Positions 1 through 7,699 of a DNA stretch of 64,000 bases are shown piece after piece. Position numbers and translations under genes: made by a program. Position 1 is the first letter of the stretch; each line of letters starts with the position of its first letter. Origin of the DNA: Roseibium algicola (GTDB taxonomy: Bacteria; Pseudomonadota; Alphaproteobacteria; Rhizobiales; Stappiaceae); contig NZ_CP019630.1 in NCBI RefSeq assembly GCF_001999245.1, positions 558,001 to 622,000 of the forward strand. The letters are read 5' to 3'. The notes below the pieces were generated by a model. It ran no database searches. It saw only the letters and a program-made list of their open reading frames with translations, and was not told the origin of the DNA.

Positions 1-1088
1 AACATCAACACGCCGTTGTCGACGGCCGGGCCTCGCTTTTCGATCGCGGTCGAGGTGTTGATCCGGAACGCCGTATTGTAAAGCCCGAACCTCTGTACGG
101 CGGACGCCCCGAAATAGAAGCCGTCTCCCCCCTCGTCCTCATCGCTAATGACATAGGCAAGATCCAGATTGGCCGTGCTCTTGCGGAAATCGGCCTCGGT
201 GAACAAGCCGAGAAGGAAGGCACTGTCGTCGAGTTCATTGTCGCCGCGGCGGATATTGTTCCAGCCGAAAACGCCGGTTGCCCTCAGATCCGGCGTCAGG
301 CCGGGAATGACGATCGTGTCGCGCGTGATGCCGAGCGCGTCGACACTGTCGTTGATCATCATGCCTTCCTGAAAGAACAGGGGCTGACGGCCGATGGAAA
401 ATCCGAAGTCGAAATTGCGGTTGTCGTCCGGATCGAGGTTCGGGAAAATCTCGCCGAACTCCCCCTCGAAGAAAAGTGTCGTCACATAGGGATTGAGCCC
501 GTTGACATATTCAACGCCACCTTCATCCGTATAGAGAATGCCCGTGTTCCGGCGTTTTTCCGTCAAGGGCGAAAACCCGATGAGGATCCGCTCGGTAGGT
601 GTCAGTTTCAGATTGGCAAAGATGTCGATACGGCTCGCCCAGAACTGGCGCGGATCTTCAACGCCGTTGGCATAGTGGCCAATTGCGGTGCGCGCGTCGC
701 CGAACACCCAAAGCGCCGGTTGCCAGATTGCCCCGGTCGGCAATTCGATACCGGGCGCAAGATTTCCGCTGGCGAGGAATTTCTCGCCGCGCTGGAAGAT
801 CGGTGGCGTCGGTTCAGGCTCCTCATCTTCCGCTATGATCGGAACTGCATCGGTGCTCAATTCGCTTGAATGGTGGTCACCGGCAATCAGGGGGGCAGGC
901 CCGCTGTTTTCTTCCTGATGCTTGCGGACTTCCGCTTCCGTGACCATGGGAATGGGGTCGTCGCTCAAGGCACTGCCCGCTGCCCATACCTGCCCGCCGG
1001 CCTGCAGAAGAAGCGCAGCCGAAGCCACCGTCGTGATTGCCCACGCTCTGAACCGCCGTCCCCGAGTTCTGCTTGCCTGGTACCTCAT
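1..1088 (-). CDS. Outer-membrane beta-barrel (porin-like) protein, C-terminus cut by window edge
   Basis: The frame is open from an ATG at 1088 to the first base of the window, giving about 362 residues of an incomplete protein. The N-terminus has basic residues, a hydrophobic stretch and an AxA-like site (ending VWAAGS), so it is probably exported. After an acidic linker the chain is rich in alternating aromatic and polar strands and Gly/Asn/Asp turns, as in outer-membrane barrels. Its ATG overlaps the stop codon of the upstream cytochrome gene (ATGA), so the two are translated together. This suggests a barrel working with a multiheme cytochrome, possibly as an electron conduit or assembly partner. 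I recognise no specific family. The missing C-terminus would show whether it ends in an aromatic barrel signature. Confidence 0.7.
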   Translation of the reverse strand, partial: MRYQASRTRGRRFRAWAITTVASAALLLQAGGQVWAAGSALSDDPIPMVTEAEVRKHQEENSGPAPLIAGDHHSSELSTDAVPIIAEDEEPEPTPPIFQRGEKFLASGNLAPGIELPTGAIWQPALWVFGDARTAIGHYANGVEDPRQFWASRIDIFANLKLTPTERILIGFSPLTEKRRNTGILYTDEGGVEYVNGLNPYVTTLFFEGEFGEIFPNLDPDDNRNFDFGFSIGRQPLFFQEGMMINDSVDALGITRDTIVIPGLTPDLRATGVFGWNNIRRGDNELDDSAFLLGLFTEADFRKSTANLDLAYVISDEDEGGDGFYFGASAVQRFGLYNTAFRINTSTAIEKRGPAVDNGVLM

Positions 1089-3400
1089 TTGAGCACGACA
1101 CTCGCCTTGCGCGTCCACAGCACGGAGCTGCCCTGCACCACCTTGCGCGCGATACCGGCCGGGCTCATGCCGTAGTCGAAGCCCGCTCCCTGAATGGCCG
1201 CGATCAGGTTGACCGGCACCATCTGTGAAATCAGCTTCACCGAGATGGAATAGCGTTCACCCGGCTTCAGGTTTTCGGCGGGAACGGCATAGGTCGCGGT
1301 GCGGCTTGCCCCCGGTTCCAGGTTCTGCTTGTGCTTTCTGGCCCCGCGCGGCCTGCCGTAGATGGTGGTTGCCCGGCGTTCCGGCCGAACGAGCGGCAGA
1401 ACGTCCGTCGAAGTGTTCACCGCCAGCACCTGTTCGCGTTCACCGCCACGCAGCAACCGGACCACGAACTTGGATTGCAGGCTGAACAGGTCCTTGTCGA
1501 GCTTCAGCTCGCCATTGTGAACGTAAAGCGAGTGGGCATCGCGAACGTCGCCATTGGGGTCTCGGTCACCGGACACATAAACCGTGTTGCCCTTGCTGTC
1601 CTTGACCGTCACCTGAAGGAATATCAGCCGTTCGGCGTCAAACCCGGTCGGCACACCGTGTCCGTCCGTGCCGCTGCTGACATCGACGGAGAACTTGAGA
1701 GCCCGGCTGGTGTTGTCGACAATGGTGATGTCGCTCAGCTTGAAGCCGTTGCGCAGCACCTGAAGCCGTGCCTGACGCGCCTTTTCCAGCCGCTCGAACT
1801 GGGTATCCAGGATCTCGCGGCCATCATAACGATCATCGATGGACGACCAGGCTTCGGGAAACTTGTAGCCGTCCTTGACGTTGTCCTCGAACTTGTCCGT
1901 TCCCCAACCGGCGCCGACATTGAACTGCAGCCATTCAGCCAGCGTCTTGAACTCCGCCGCCTCGACGTTGTGCGGGAAAATGCCCGGATGAATGATCGAG
2001 TAATCAGGGCCTGCAAACATGTGGTTGGTCAGTTTGCGGTTACGGGTCGGGACATCACCAACGATTGCGGCGGGGCCGTAGTCATAGCCGGAGGCAACGC
2101 CCTGAACCTTGCCCATATGGCAGTCCTGGCAGGTCTCGCCCCGCTTGGCGGCCGGCGAGCGCTTGTATTCGGCAAAAGCCTCTTCAAGCTTGAAGCCGTT
2201 GAACAGCGTCACATCATGACAGGTGCCGCAAAAGCCTGGCTTGGTGAGCGCGAAGAAAGGCTTCGCCTCGGTATGGATGCTGCGTCCCGGATCATCCTTG
2301 CTTTGGGAAACCCGGTATTCCTCGGGCGTGTTCAGAACGCGCTTCAGCTCCTCGCCGCCCTTCGGGCCATAGACCGGCGAGAATACATCCCCCTCTTCCA
2401 GCGCGAACCGGCCACTGATCTTGCCGTAGTTTCGGCTGACGCGGTGGCAGGCAACGCAGGTGATGCCCTCCCGTGAGGTCGGGTTGCGCTTCAGGTTTGA
2501 GACATAGAGCGACTCGCCAATGTTCATGCCGACCGGGTTGTGACAGCGAATGCAAAAGTCGCCGTTGGTCGCGCTGGTCTTCATGTTGATGGTGGTCTGC
2601 ATCGCCATGTAGATCGGGCTCAGCTGCGCATAAGCATGCTGAGAAACGGACCATTGCTCATACTGGCCAGGGTGGCAGGTCGCACAGGTGTTTGCGGAGG
2701 GATATTTGCTTTCCAGGAAGAGCTTTTCATGCTCCGCATTGGCTGTTCGCCGGATCGTTTCTTCTTTTTTCTTGCCTTCGACGGTTTCGGTCAGCCCGGT
2801 TCCGCCGCCACTCAGCAGGTCGTCATCATCGCCAACTGTCAGAAGGTCATCATCGGAAAGAAGATCGTCATCTCCTGCCAGAAGGTCGTCGCCGGAAACA
2901 TCGGCCCCGTCGCCCGCAAGCAGGTCATCACCTTCAAGCAAATCATCCCCGGCCAGAAGGTCATCTCCAGCCAGAAGATCATCTCCATCAGCCTTGGGAT
3001 CATCACCTGCCAGCAGATCGTCACCATCGGAAACAGAGGCGGCACCGGGTTCCTCTGCGGTCAGCAGATCATCGCTTCCGTCATCGGAAGGCAGCAGGTC
3101 GTCACTGCTGTCCGTCAGAATCGCCTCATCCGAAACTGCGTCTTCGGCGGGCGTCAGCAAGTCATCATTCTGTTCGGCTTGCGCCAGGATCAGGCGATCG
3201 CCGGCGCTCCTGCCGTTTTCGAGTTGGGATACGAAATCGACCAGCGCCCGTACATCGCCAGATTGGATAAGCTGCTGGTGATACTGCCGAAATTCGTCTG
3301 AAAAAGCGGCTGCGCGATCAACACTGCCGGCGCCGGAAAGGATGAGTATTCCGAAAAGAGGCTTCAAAAACGGTCGAAAAAATTCCGATAAACGCGACAT
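1085..3400 (-). CDS. Exported pentaheme c-type cytochrome with Asp-Asp-Leu-Leu repeat linker
   Basis: The product is about 771 residues. It has a signal peptide (basic start, hydrophobic core, RAAA-FSD cleavage region) and so acts outside the cytoplasm. Residues about 79-196 hold twelve copies of DDLL, mostly as G/S-DDLL-A/S-G, forming a very acidic linker. Five CXXCH heme-attachment motifs follow: CATCH (about 239), CIRCH (283), CVACH (315), CGTCH (391) and CQDCH (424). The last 320 residues lack hemes and look beta-rich. The heme part resembles cytochrome c554-like multiheme proteins. I chose the ATG at 3400, preceded by GGATCTGGA, over an upstream TTG at 3415 because it starts the signal peptide. 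The stop overlaps the start of the barrel gene (ATGA). The electron partner is unknown. Confidence 0.82.
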   Translation of the reverse strand: MSRLSEFFRPFLKPLFGILILSGAGSVDRAAAFSDEFRQYHQQLIQSGDVRALVDFVSQLENGRSAGDRLILAQAEQNDDLLTPAEDAVSDEAILTDSSDDLLPSDDGSDDLLTAEEPGAASVSDGDDLLAGDDPKADGDDLLAGDDLLAGDDLLEGDDLLAGDGADVSGDDLLAGDDDLLSDDDLLTVGDDDDLLSGGGTGLTETVEGKKKEETIRRTANAEHEKLFLESKYPSANTCATCHPGQYEQWSVSQHAYAQLSPIYMAMQTTINMKTSATNGDFCIRCHNPVGMNIGESLYVSNLKRNPTSREGITCVACHRVSRNYGKISGRFALEEGDVFSPVYGPKGGEELKRVLNTPEEYRVSQSKDDPGRSIHTEAKPFFALTKPGFCGTCHDVTLFNGFKLEEAFAEYKRSPAAKRGETCQDCHMGKVQGVASGYDYGPAAIVGDVPTRNRKLTNHMFAGPDYSIIHPGIFPHNVEAAEFKTLAEWLQFNVGAGWGTDKFEDNVKDGYKFPEAWSSIDDRYDGREILDTQFERLEKARQARLQVLRNGFKLSDITIVDNTSRALKFSVDVSSGTDGHGVPTGFDAERLIFLQVTVKDSKGNTVYVSGDRDPNGDVRDAHSLYVHNGELKLDKDLFSLQSKFVVRLLRGGEREQVLAVNTSTDVLPLVRPERRATTIYGRPRGARKHKQNLEPGASRTATYAVPAENLKPGERYSISVKLISQMVPVNLIAAIQGAGFDYGMSPAGIARKVVQGSSVLWTRKASVVLK

Positions 3401-3787
3401 TCCAGATCCACACAAAACATGTTCTCAGGCCATCGCTTACACCGATCCCCCAACTCAAATTCACACTACGGAAACCTCAGGACAACATCAAAAGAAAACT
3501 GTTCACAAATTAGCCGCATTTTCGCCTTGGTAAATTCGCGGCTAACCGCAGAAACAAACAGAGCAACGCACTGTCGCGTCGCTAACCGGTGCCTTCAAAT
3601 TTCGGGCAATGGCGTGAATCAATTGCGTTGCCGGCAGCATTCGCCCGGAAGGTCACAAAGTTGCTGCCGCTGTGTTTCCGCTCGCAACAACACATTCTCG
3701 CAAAACAATGTTTGCGTCACACCAGCACACAGACTGGATTACCTGCAGCGCAGCGAAATAGGACTATGAAGGTGGGAAGAAGGAAAG
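3401..3787. other. Intergenic region upstream of the cytochrome gene
   Basis: No convincing coding frame, RNA gene or strong promoter was seen. The stretch ends at the left end of the integrated element and presumably carries the promoter of the cytochrome/barrel pair, which reads away to the left. I found no FNR-type or other redox-regulator box. Confidence 0.4.
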
Positions 3788-3812
3788 TGGCGGAGAGGAA
3801 GGGATTCGAACC
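3788..3812 (-). repeat. Distal att site: 25-bp copy of the tRNA-Ser 3' end
   Basis: The 25 bases are identical to 5152-5176, covering the CCA end, discriminator base, 3' acceptor strand and T-arm of tRNA-Ser on the minus strand. Identity ends sharply at 3813 (g, where the tRNA copy has c at 5177) and at 3787/5151. No other tRNA part is present, so this is an attachment-site duplication rather than a decayed full tRNA gene. Confidence 0.85.
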
Positions 3813-3856
3813 GAACTCTTTAGAATCCTTATTTTTCAATAACTTATATTGATTTT

Positions 3857-3907
3857 GGTAGGAATTCCACCAAGTTTCTACCAAGTAGCTACCAAGCTTC
3901 TACTAAA
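3857..3907 (+). repeat. Left iteron array (four 11-bp units)
   Basis: Four head-to-tail units of about 11 bp with consensus close to TTCTACCAAG are preceded by an inverted half-unit GGTAGGAA. The array starts 44 bp inside the distal att copy. The helical-turn spacing and position suggest binding sites for an integrase arm domain or an excisionase. Confidence 0.75.
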
Positions 3908-4006
3908 TTCCAGAGCAAATTTTGCGGCGGGCGAACCGCGAAAAAGCACGACTTCTGGGAGCTCAACTTCCCCCAATGATGCGATAAAGCTGACTGCTGA
4001 AAGTAC

Positions 4007-4858
4007 CTAGGCATCAGAAGGTTTGCGAGAAACAAGGTACGTTACAAAAGATGCGCAAGCGCCCAACATGAACAACGCATCAGCTTCATCAACATGAGCT
4101 TCATTTTGAAAAACGAGCGCATGTCGGACACCTTCTTCATCACTCGTATATCCGTAGAGTGCGCTAAAAGCAGTCTTTAAGCCTCCATGCAGGCGGCCGT
4201 CTTTTTCCAGCACTGCCAGAGCTGCTCCCAGTGTCCCCTTATTTGGGGCGAGCAAAAGAGCCATTGATTCTACCGCATTAATGCTCTCCCTCACGGAGGC
4301 CGCCCATTCGCCGTCGCGAAGTGCCGTTCCTGCTGAAATCAAATGAGACCTCGCAGCAATGGAACCACTTTTTTCAGTATCAGTGATGGCGCGCTCAAAT
4401 GCCTCGGCTTGCTCCTCGGAGCCAATTGCAATAATTCTTTGTTCTACGATGCGATATGCTGCGCGAGATTCTACAAACGCTCGTGACAAATCTCTCTTGA
4501 GCTCGTGGCTACATTGTGGATTGCGAACAAAAAACTCAATCGCATCAAACAAAAAGCCAATTTCTGACTTTTGGGTTAGCTCTTGCAAACCCTTCAAGAG
4601 GTCAGTTGGATTTGCTCTGTAGTTTGAAATTCTTTGCTTGAGAAATTTTACGTGAAAGTCCTGAGCAACGCGTCCCCAAGCTTTATTATAAAATATACCA
4701 TTATAGTTGGAACCAGTATTTCGATCCCATTCAAGCTGAAGGTAGTACTCAAGCAACTGCCTAAGTTCACTTGACACTTCGCCAAGCTTGAGCTGCGGCG
4801 GCACTTGACTGAGACCTGCTCTCTGCGAAAAAGGAATGTAAGGGTCTTCAGTTGTCAT
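4007..4858 (-). CDS. AbiJ-like abortive-infection protein (AbiJ N-terminal domain plus HEPN-like C-terminus)
   Basis: The product is 283 residues. The N-terminus (about 7-45, beginning IPFSQRAG and continuing ELRQLLEYYL) resembles the AbiJ_NTD4 domain found at the head of AbiJ proteins. The C-terminus (about 165-283) matches the conserved AbiJ tail, with YTSDEEGVRHAL at 237-248 and DEADALFMLGACASFVTYL near 258-275, a region regarded as HEPN-like and probably RNA-targeting. AbiJ proteins belong to abortive-infection phage defence. It is the only gene inside the tRNA-Ser element, and its AT-rich codon use differs from neighbours, supporting transfer. The start ATG at 4858 has only a weak ribosome site. 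Family assignment is by recalled motifs, not a search. Confidence 0.75.
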   Translation of the reverse strand: MTTEDPYIPFSQRAGLSQVPPQLKLGEVSSELRQLLEYYLQLEWDRNTGSNYNGIFYNKAWGRVAQDFHVKFLKQRISNYRANPTDLLKGLQELTQKSEIGFLFDAIEFFVRNPQCSHELKRDLSRAFVESRAAYRIVEQRIIAIGSEEQAEAFERAITDTEKSGSIAARSHLISAGTALRDGEWAASVRESINAVESMALLLAPNKGTLGAALAVLEKDGRLHGGLKTAFSALYGYTSDEEGVRHALVFQNEAHVDEADALFMLGACASFVTYLVSRKPSDA

Positions 4859-5038
4859 TCAATGCATATACCCCAAAGCGGGCACGTACGTTCGCAATCA
4901 AAACCACTTTTTTCGAGTTTCCACCGTTTCGTCGCTTGGTACGAAGCGAACTTGCGCCCAGGGAGTGATGGGAGAAGATAGCGGACTTAACGTTGGAAAT
5001 TAACGATCACGAACGGAGCTTTCTTACTCTCCGCCACT

Positions 5039-5089
5039 GGTAGAAATTCTACCAAAAATCTACCAAGCCTCTACCAAAATTCTACTAAA
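5039..5089 (+). repeat. Right iteron array (four 11-bp units)
   Basis: The array holds an inverted half-unit GGTAGAAA then four 11-bp units close to TTCTACCAAA, matching 41 of 51 positions of the left array in the same orientation. It ends 62 bp before the tRNA-Ser core. Immediately outside it, 5027-5036 is an inverted 10-bp copy of the att core end (ctctccgcca), which may be chance or part of the recombination site. Confidence 0.75.
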
Positions 5090-5151
5090 AAAACGGGAGA
5101 AACGCTTGGGTTTTTAGAAAAACCGCAGAAAACTGCCAAAAAAATAGGCAA

Positions 5152-5241
5152 TGGCGGAGAGGAAGGGATTCGAACCCTCGAGACGGTTGCCCGTCTACTC
5201 CCTTAGCAGGGGAGCGCCTTCGACCACTCGGCCACCTCTCC
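5152..5241 (-). tRNA. tRNA-Ser, anticodon GCT
   Basis: On the minus strand the gene runs from acceptor strand GGAGAGG (5241-5235) to CCTCTCC followed by G and an encoded CCA (5152-5154). The anticodon loop is CTGCTAA between stems ending TCCCC and GGGAG, giving GCT (serine AGC/AGU codons). A long variable arm, as expected for class II tRNA-Ser, and a normal T-arm (GGTTCGAATCC) are present. The gene is intact and its 3' end was used as the attachment site of the adjoining element. Confidence 0.95.
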
Positions 5242-5580
5242 GGTAACGCCCGTGTACGAATAAAAGCCTCACAGTTCAAGGCGTTTTTTACGCCTTGTCA
5301 CTTTTTCCACCGCGCTTGGCCTCGCAACTTCTGGAAGGTGAAGACAGGCATCGAACGCTGAAATCCGGCATCGTCTTCACAAATCGCGGAACCAGACGCT
5401 TGGTTCGTTTGAAAATGAACCGCCTCTTTCCACCCGTCGCAAGTCGGGTTGGCAATTCGCTCGCCAGGTTTCGCTTTTTTTTCCTCACCACCCGGCCACC
5501 GTCACATCTTGGAGTTGACTTTTGGCGCGCCACCGGCAAAACGACCCTCTTTCATCATTGAATTTGGCTTTGGGTGATAC
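5242..5580. other. Intergenic region upstream of tRNA-Ser and the DUF1796 gene
   Basis: Short open frames occur on both strands but none resembles a protein or has a good ribosome site. The region should hold the tRNA-Ser promoter (minus strand) and the promoter of the DUF1796 gene. I could not pick out a confident -35/-10 pair. Confidence 0.4.
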
Positions 5581-6375
5581 TTGAAAAACGTTTTTGTTTC
5601 GCTGGGTGGCGGGTGTGACGCTGCGACAAACCTCAAGAAGCTGGGCCTGAGGCATGAGCAATACCCCTTCGACTGGCTCTGGAACCTTGATGCGGGCCTG
5701 GACTACGTCTCGAAAATTATAGCGACAGACTTCAAGGGCCTGACCAGCAAGCACGACTATACTTACGCCTCGCATCAAATAAATCCGGTTGAGAAGTTCC
5801 TCATTTTCAAGAACTACCCGAAAATCGCGCATCTGCACTCCAATCCACACGACAGCAGTGACGTATTGGCGGACTACAGGGTTCGGATTGACAGGTTCAG
5901 GAAACTCATCAAAGACACCGGTAAAAAAACGACCTTCATCTACTATCGCAACGCGGCAGTGGCGGAAGAAAATTCGATAAACGACTTTCATGCAGAAGTT
6001 TCGCATCTGAAAAGCGAAACAACCCTTTTTGAAGAGATGATGGCGCGTCTTCATCCAGACAAAACATTTTCTCTGGTCAGTCTTCTTGCAATACCCGCGA
6101 CCTGTTTTGACAATCACGCTCTCAGGGAAAATTTGCGACACACCTGCTCGTGCAACCGGTCTGCAAGAACGACATTCGAAATTGTCCCGATGCGTGACGA
6201 TCGCTACCCGGAACAATTCAATGCATGGACAGACGAGTGGACTGCGGCGCTCAGACGAGCCAAGGCTGTTTCGCCACTGGACATAATGCGCGGAAAGATG
6301 TCGAAACGGAAAATTCGCACCCGGAAGAAACTGACCAGGCTTCTGCCCCGGGCTTCTGCCAGGCTGCTGGGTTAG
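5581..6375 (+). CDS. DUF1796 family putative cysteine peptidase
   Basis: The product is 264 residues. The opening VSLGGGCDAATNLKKLGLR followed by YPFDW is the hallmark of the DUF1796 family, predicted to be papain-like cysteine peptidases, with the Cys of GCD as candidate nucleophile. A basic tail (KMSKRKIRTRKK) follows the domain. Translation appears to start at a TTG at 5581 preceded by GGGTGA; no ATG lies near the conserved N-terminus. It stands alone, beside the tRNA-Ser element and on the opposite strand. Substrate unknown. Such genes are often found near glycan or envelope loci, which fits loosely here. Confidence 0.72.
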   Translation: MKNVFVSLGGGCDAATNLKKLGLRHEQYPFDWLWNLDAGLDYVSKIIATDFKGLTSKHDYTYASHQINPVEKFLIFKNYPKIAHLHSNPHDSSDVLADYRVRIDRFRKLIKDTGKKTTFIYYRNAAVAEENSINDFHAEVSHLKSETTLFEEMMARLHPDKTFSLVSLLAIPATCFDNHALRENLRHTCSCNRSARTTFEIVPMRDDRYPEQFNAWTDEWTAALRRAKAVSPLDIMRGKMSKRKIRTRKKLTRLLPRASARLLG

Positions 6376-6516
6376 GGAACGTTTTTCCTGAGGTGGTTCA
6401 TCGCGCTACCAGAAAGTCTCAAACCCTTCTCGCATGATGATTGACTGGCCTGCCGCCGTCTGCAGGAACAGATCCAGTTCCCGTCTTCCCCTTCATAATT
6501 CAGCCGCAGTCCTCTG

Positions 6517-7317
6517 GTGCGATGGACATTCTTCAACTTGGCCGGGTATCGGAGAAGTGCCATAGCCGAGCTCGCCCCTCCGACGCATCTGACACGGTTT
6601 GTCGCGGAAAGGTTTCCGTGGATCTGTGCGCTCTGGCTGCACCTTGCGCTCTATGCGTTGTTGAGCGATGCGGCGCTGTGGCGGACGATCCTGCCAGAAC
6701 CGCCCGAGCCTGTCTCCGTCGAGATCATTCCCGAATACCTGCCGCCAAGTCTGCCGGAAACCGCGCTGGAAGAAACCGACGAGAGCCAGTCGCAAACTGC
6801 GGCAATCTCCCCGCAATCCAGTGCTGATCCGTTGTCAGGTTCGAACGCGTCTTCGGAACAGATGCCTTCTTCGAATGCCACCTTGCCCGCGCCGACGGAC
6901 CCATCTTCTTCGAGGACCAGGCCCGATCAGGAATGGGTTACTGCAAATGCCTATTTTGCCAATGATGTCCTGAACGACCCACGTTCCGCACAGGCACGCG
7001 AGTTTCTGCCAACCTTGACCAGTGAAGACGGACGCGAACAGATTTGCGCGCTGGAGGCAATGGAGCAAGTTCGTCATGCGCGGCCGGGATTCAAGCCGAC
7101 ACGGCTTGCGCCACATGCTTTCCGCAATTCATTTCAGAAGGAAGATATGATTGTCGTGCCCGCCGGAGCCCTCAGAAGCAACCGGGTCTGGTACGAGATC
7201 GCCTATCGATGCCGGCTGGACGCCAGCGGCAAGATCGTCAGCGGGTTCGAATATGCCCTTGGTGCACCAATCGACCGCTCGATCTGGGATGAGTACGGTC
7301 TGGCGCCGATCCATTGA
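6517..7317 (+). CDS. DUF930 domain protein with TonB-like N-terminus
   Basis: The product is about 266 residues. It has one hydrophobic segment near residues 35-52 (ALWLHLALYALL), then a Pro/Glu/Ser-rich stretch as in TonB-like periplasm-spanning linkers, then a C-terminal domain from about 150. The motif REQICALEAMEQVRH followed by a basic P-rich stretch and WYEIAYRCRLD matches DUF930, a family largely limited to alphaproteobacteria and of unknown role. It should be anchored in the inner membrane with its domain in the periplasm. The GTG at 6517 has no good ribosome site, so the true start may be slightly further in. Confidence 0.7.
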   Translation: MRWTFFNLAGYRRSAIAELAPPTHLTRFVAERFPWICALWLHLALYALLSDAALWRTILPEPPEPVSVEIIPEYLPPSLPETALEETDESQSQTAAISPQSSADPLSGSNASSEQMPSSNATLPAPTDPSSSRTRPDQEWVTANAYFANDVLNDPRSAQAREFLPTLTSEDGREQICALEAMEQVRHARPGFKPTRLAPHAFRNSFQKEDMIVVPAGALRSNRVWYEIAYRCRLDASGKIVSGFEYALGAPIDRSIWDEYGLAPIH

Positions 7318-7429
7318 CTGGAGCGGTCCCGGCAAGGGGCCGGAAACTGGACGCGGCAGAAAACTGTGCTGCCGCGTCAGGTTGTGGATACCGGTTCAGG
7401 TGCCGTTCGGCCGGCAGCCTTGATCCGGT

Positions 7430-7699
7430 TCAATGCATCGACAGCCATTCACGAGCCGACCGCTGAGCTTCGGCGATTTCGGAAGTGGACATTTCACCGG
7501 AAATTTCCTTGCGGTAGCGAGCTGCGTCCTTGTTGCCTTTGAGGGCGGCAATGTTGAACCACTTGTGCGCTGTGATGAGATCGGTCATGCCGTGACGGCC
7601 GCAAGCGCTATCCAGACCCATCTGGAACAGGATGTCCGCGGTAACCGGCTTTTCGCCCATGATGGCCATATCGGCCGAGTGCATTTCAAAACGAGCCAT
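7430..7699 (-). CDS. Sel1-repeat-like small protein
   Basis: The product is 89 residues. The stretch DLITAHKWFNIAALKGNKDAARYR is a Sel1-type (TPR-like) helix pair, and such short proteins are conserved in Hyphomicrobiales. The start ATG at 7699 is preceded by AGGGGAGCG; the open frame continues upstream but without a ribosome site. It has no signal peptide. Sel1 repeats usually mediate protein contacts and no partner is evident. It converges with the DUF930 gene and is preceded by a long non-coding region. Confidence 0.65.
   Translation of the reverse strand: MARFEMHSADMAIMGEKPVTADILFQMGLDSACGRHGMTDLITAHKWFNIAALKGNKDAARYRKEISGEMSTSEIAEAQRSAREWLSMH

Larger units (their letters stand above)
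3788..5176. mobile_element. 1.36-kb integrase-less element inserted at tRNA-Ser, carrying an AbiJ-like gene
   Basis: The segment is bounded by a perfect 25-bp direct repeat: 3788-3812 and the 3' end of tRNA-Ser(GCT) at 5152-5176. This is the duplication left when a tyrosine-recombinase element inserts into a tRNA gene and restores it. Just inside each end are 51-bp iteron arrays (3857-3907 and 5039-5089), 41/51 identical and in the same orientation, which look like arm-type binding sites. The interior is visibly AT-richer than its surroundings and holds a single gene, the AbiJ-like protein. No integrase, excisionase or transposase fits in the remaining space, so movement would need a recombinase supplied in trans, or the integrase has been lost. 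Confidence 0.8.

Noticed and set aside
2820..3180. Repeated DNA in the cytochrome gene considered as a CRISPR or tandem DNA repeat
   Set aside because: The units encode in-frame DDLL protein repeats, vary in length and have no spacers.
2540..3301. Long plus-strand open frames opposite the cytochrome DDLL region (253 and 197 codons)
   Set aside because: They mirror the repeat of the real gene on the other strand, are low in complexity, and have no ribosome site or known family.
3788..3812. Considered as a full tRNA pseudogene
   Set aside because: Only the 3' 25 bases are present with a sharp end; no D-arm or anticodon-arm remnants follow.
5288..5561. Overlapping frames of 83 and 88 codons upstream of the DUF1796 gene
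   Set aside because: Both frames are antisense to one another, lack a ribosome site and look like random GC-rich sequence.
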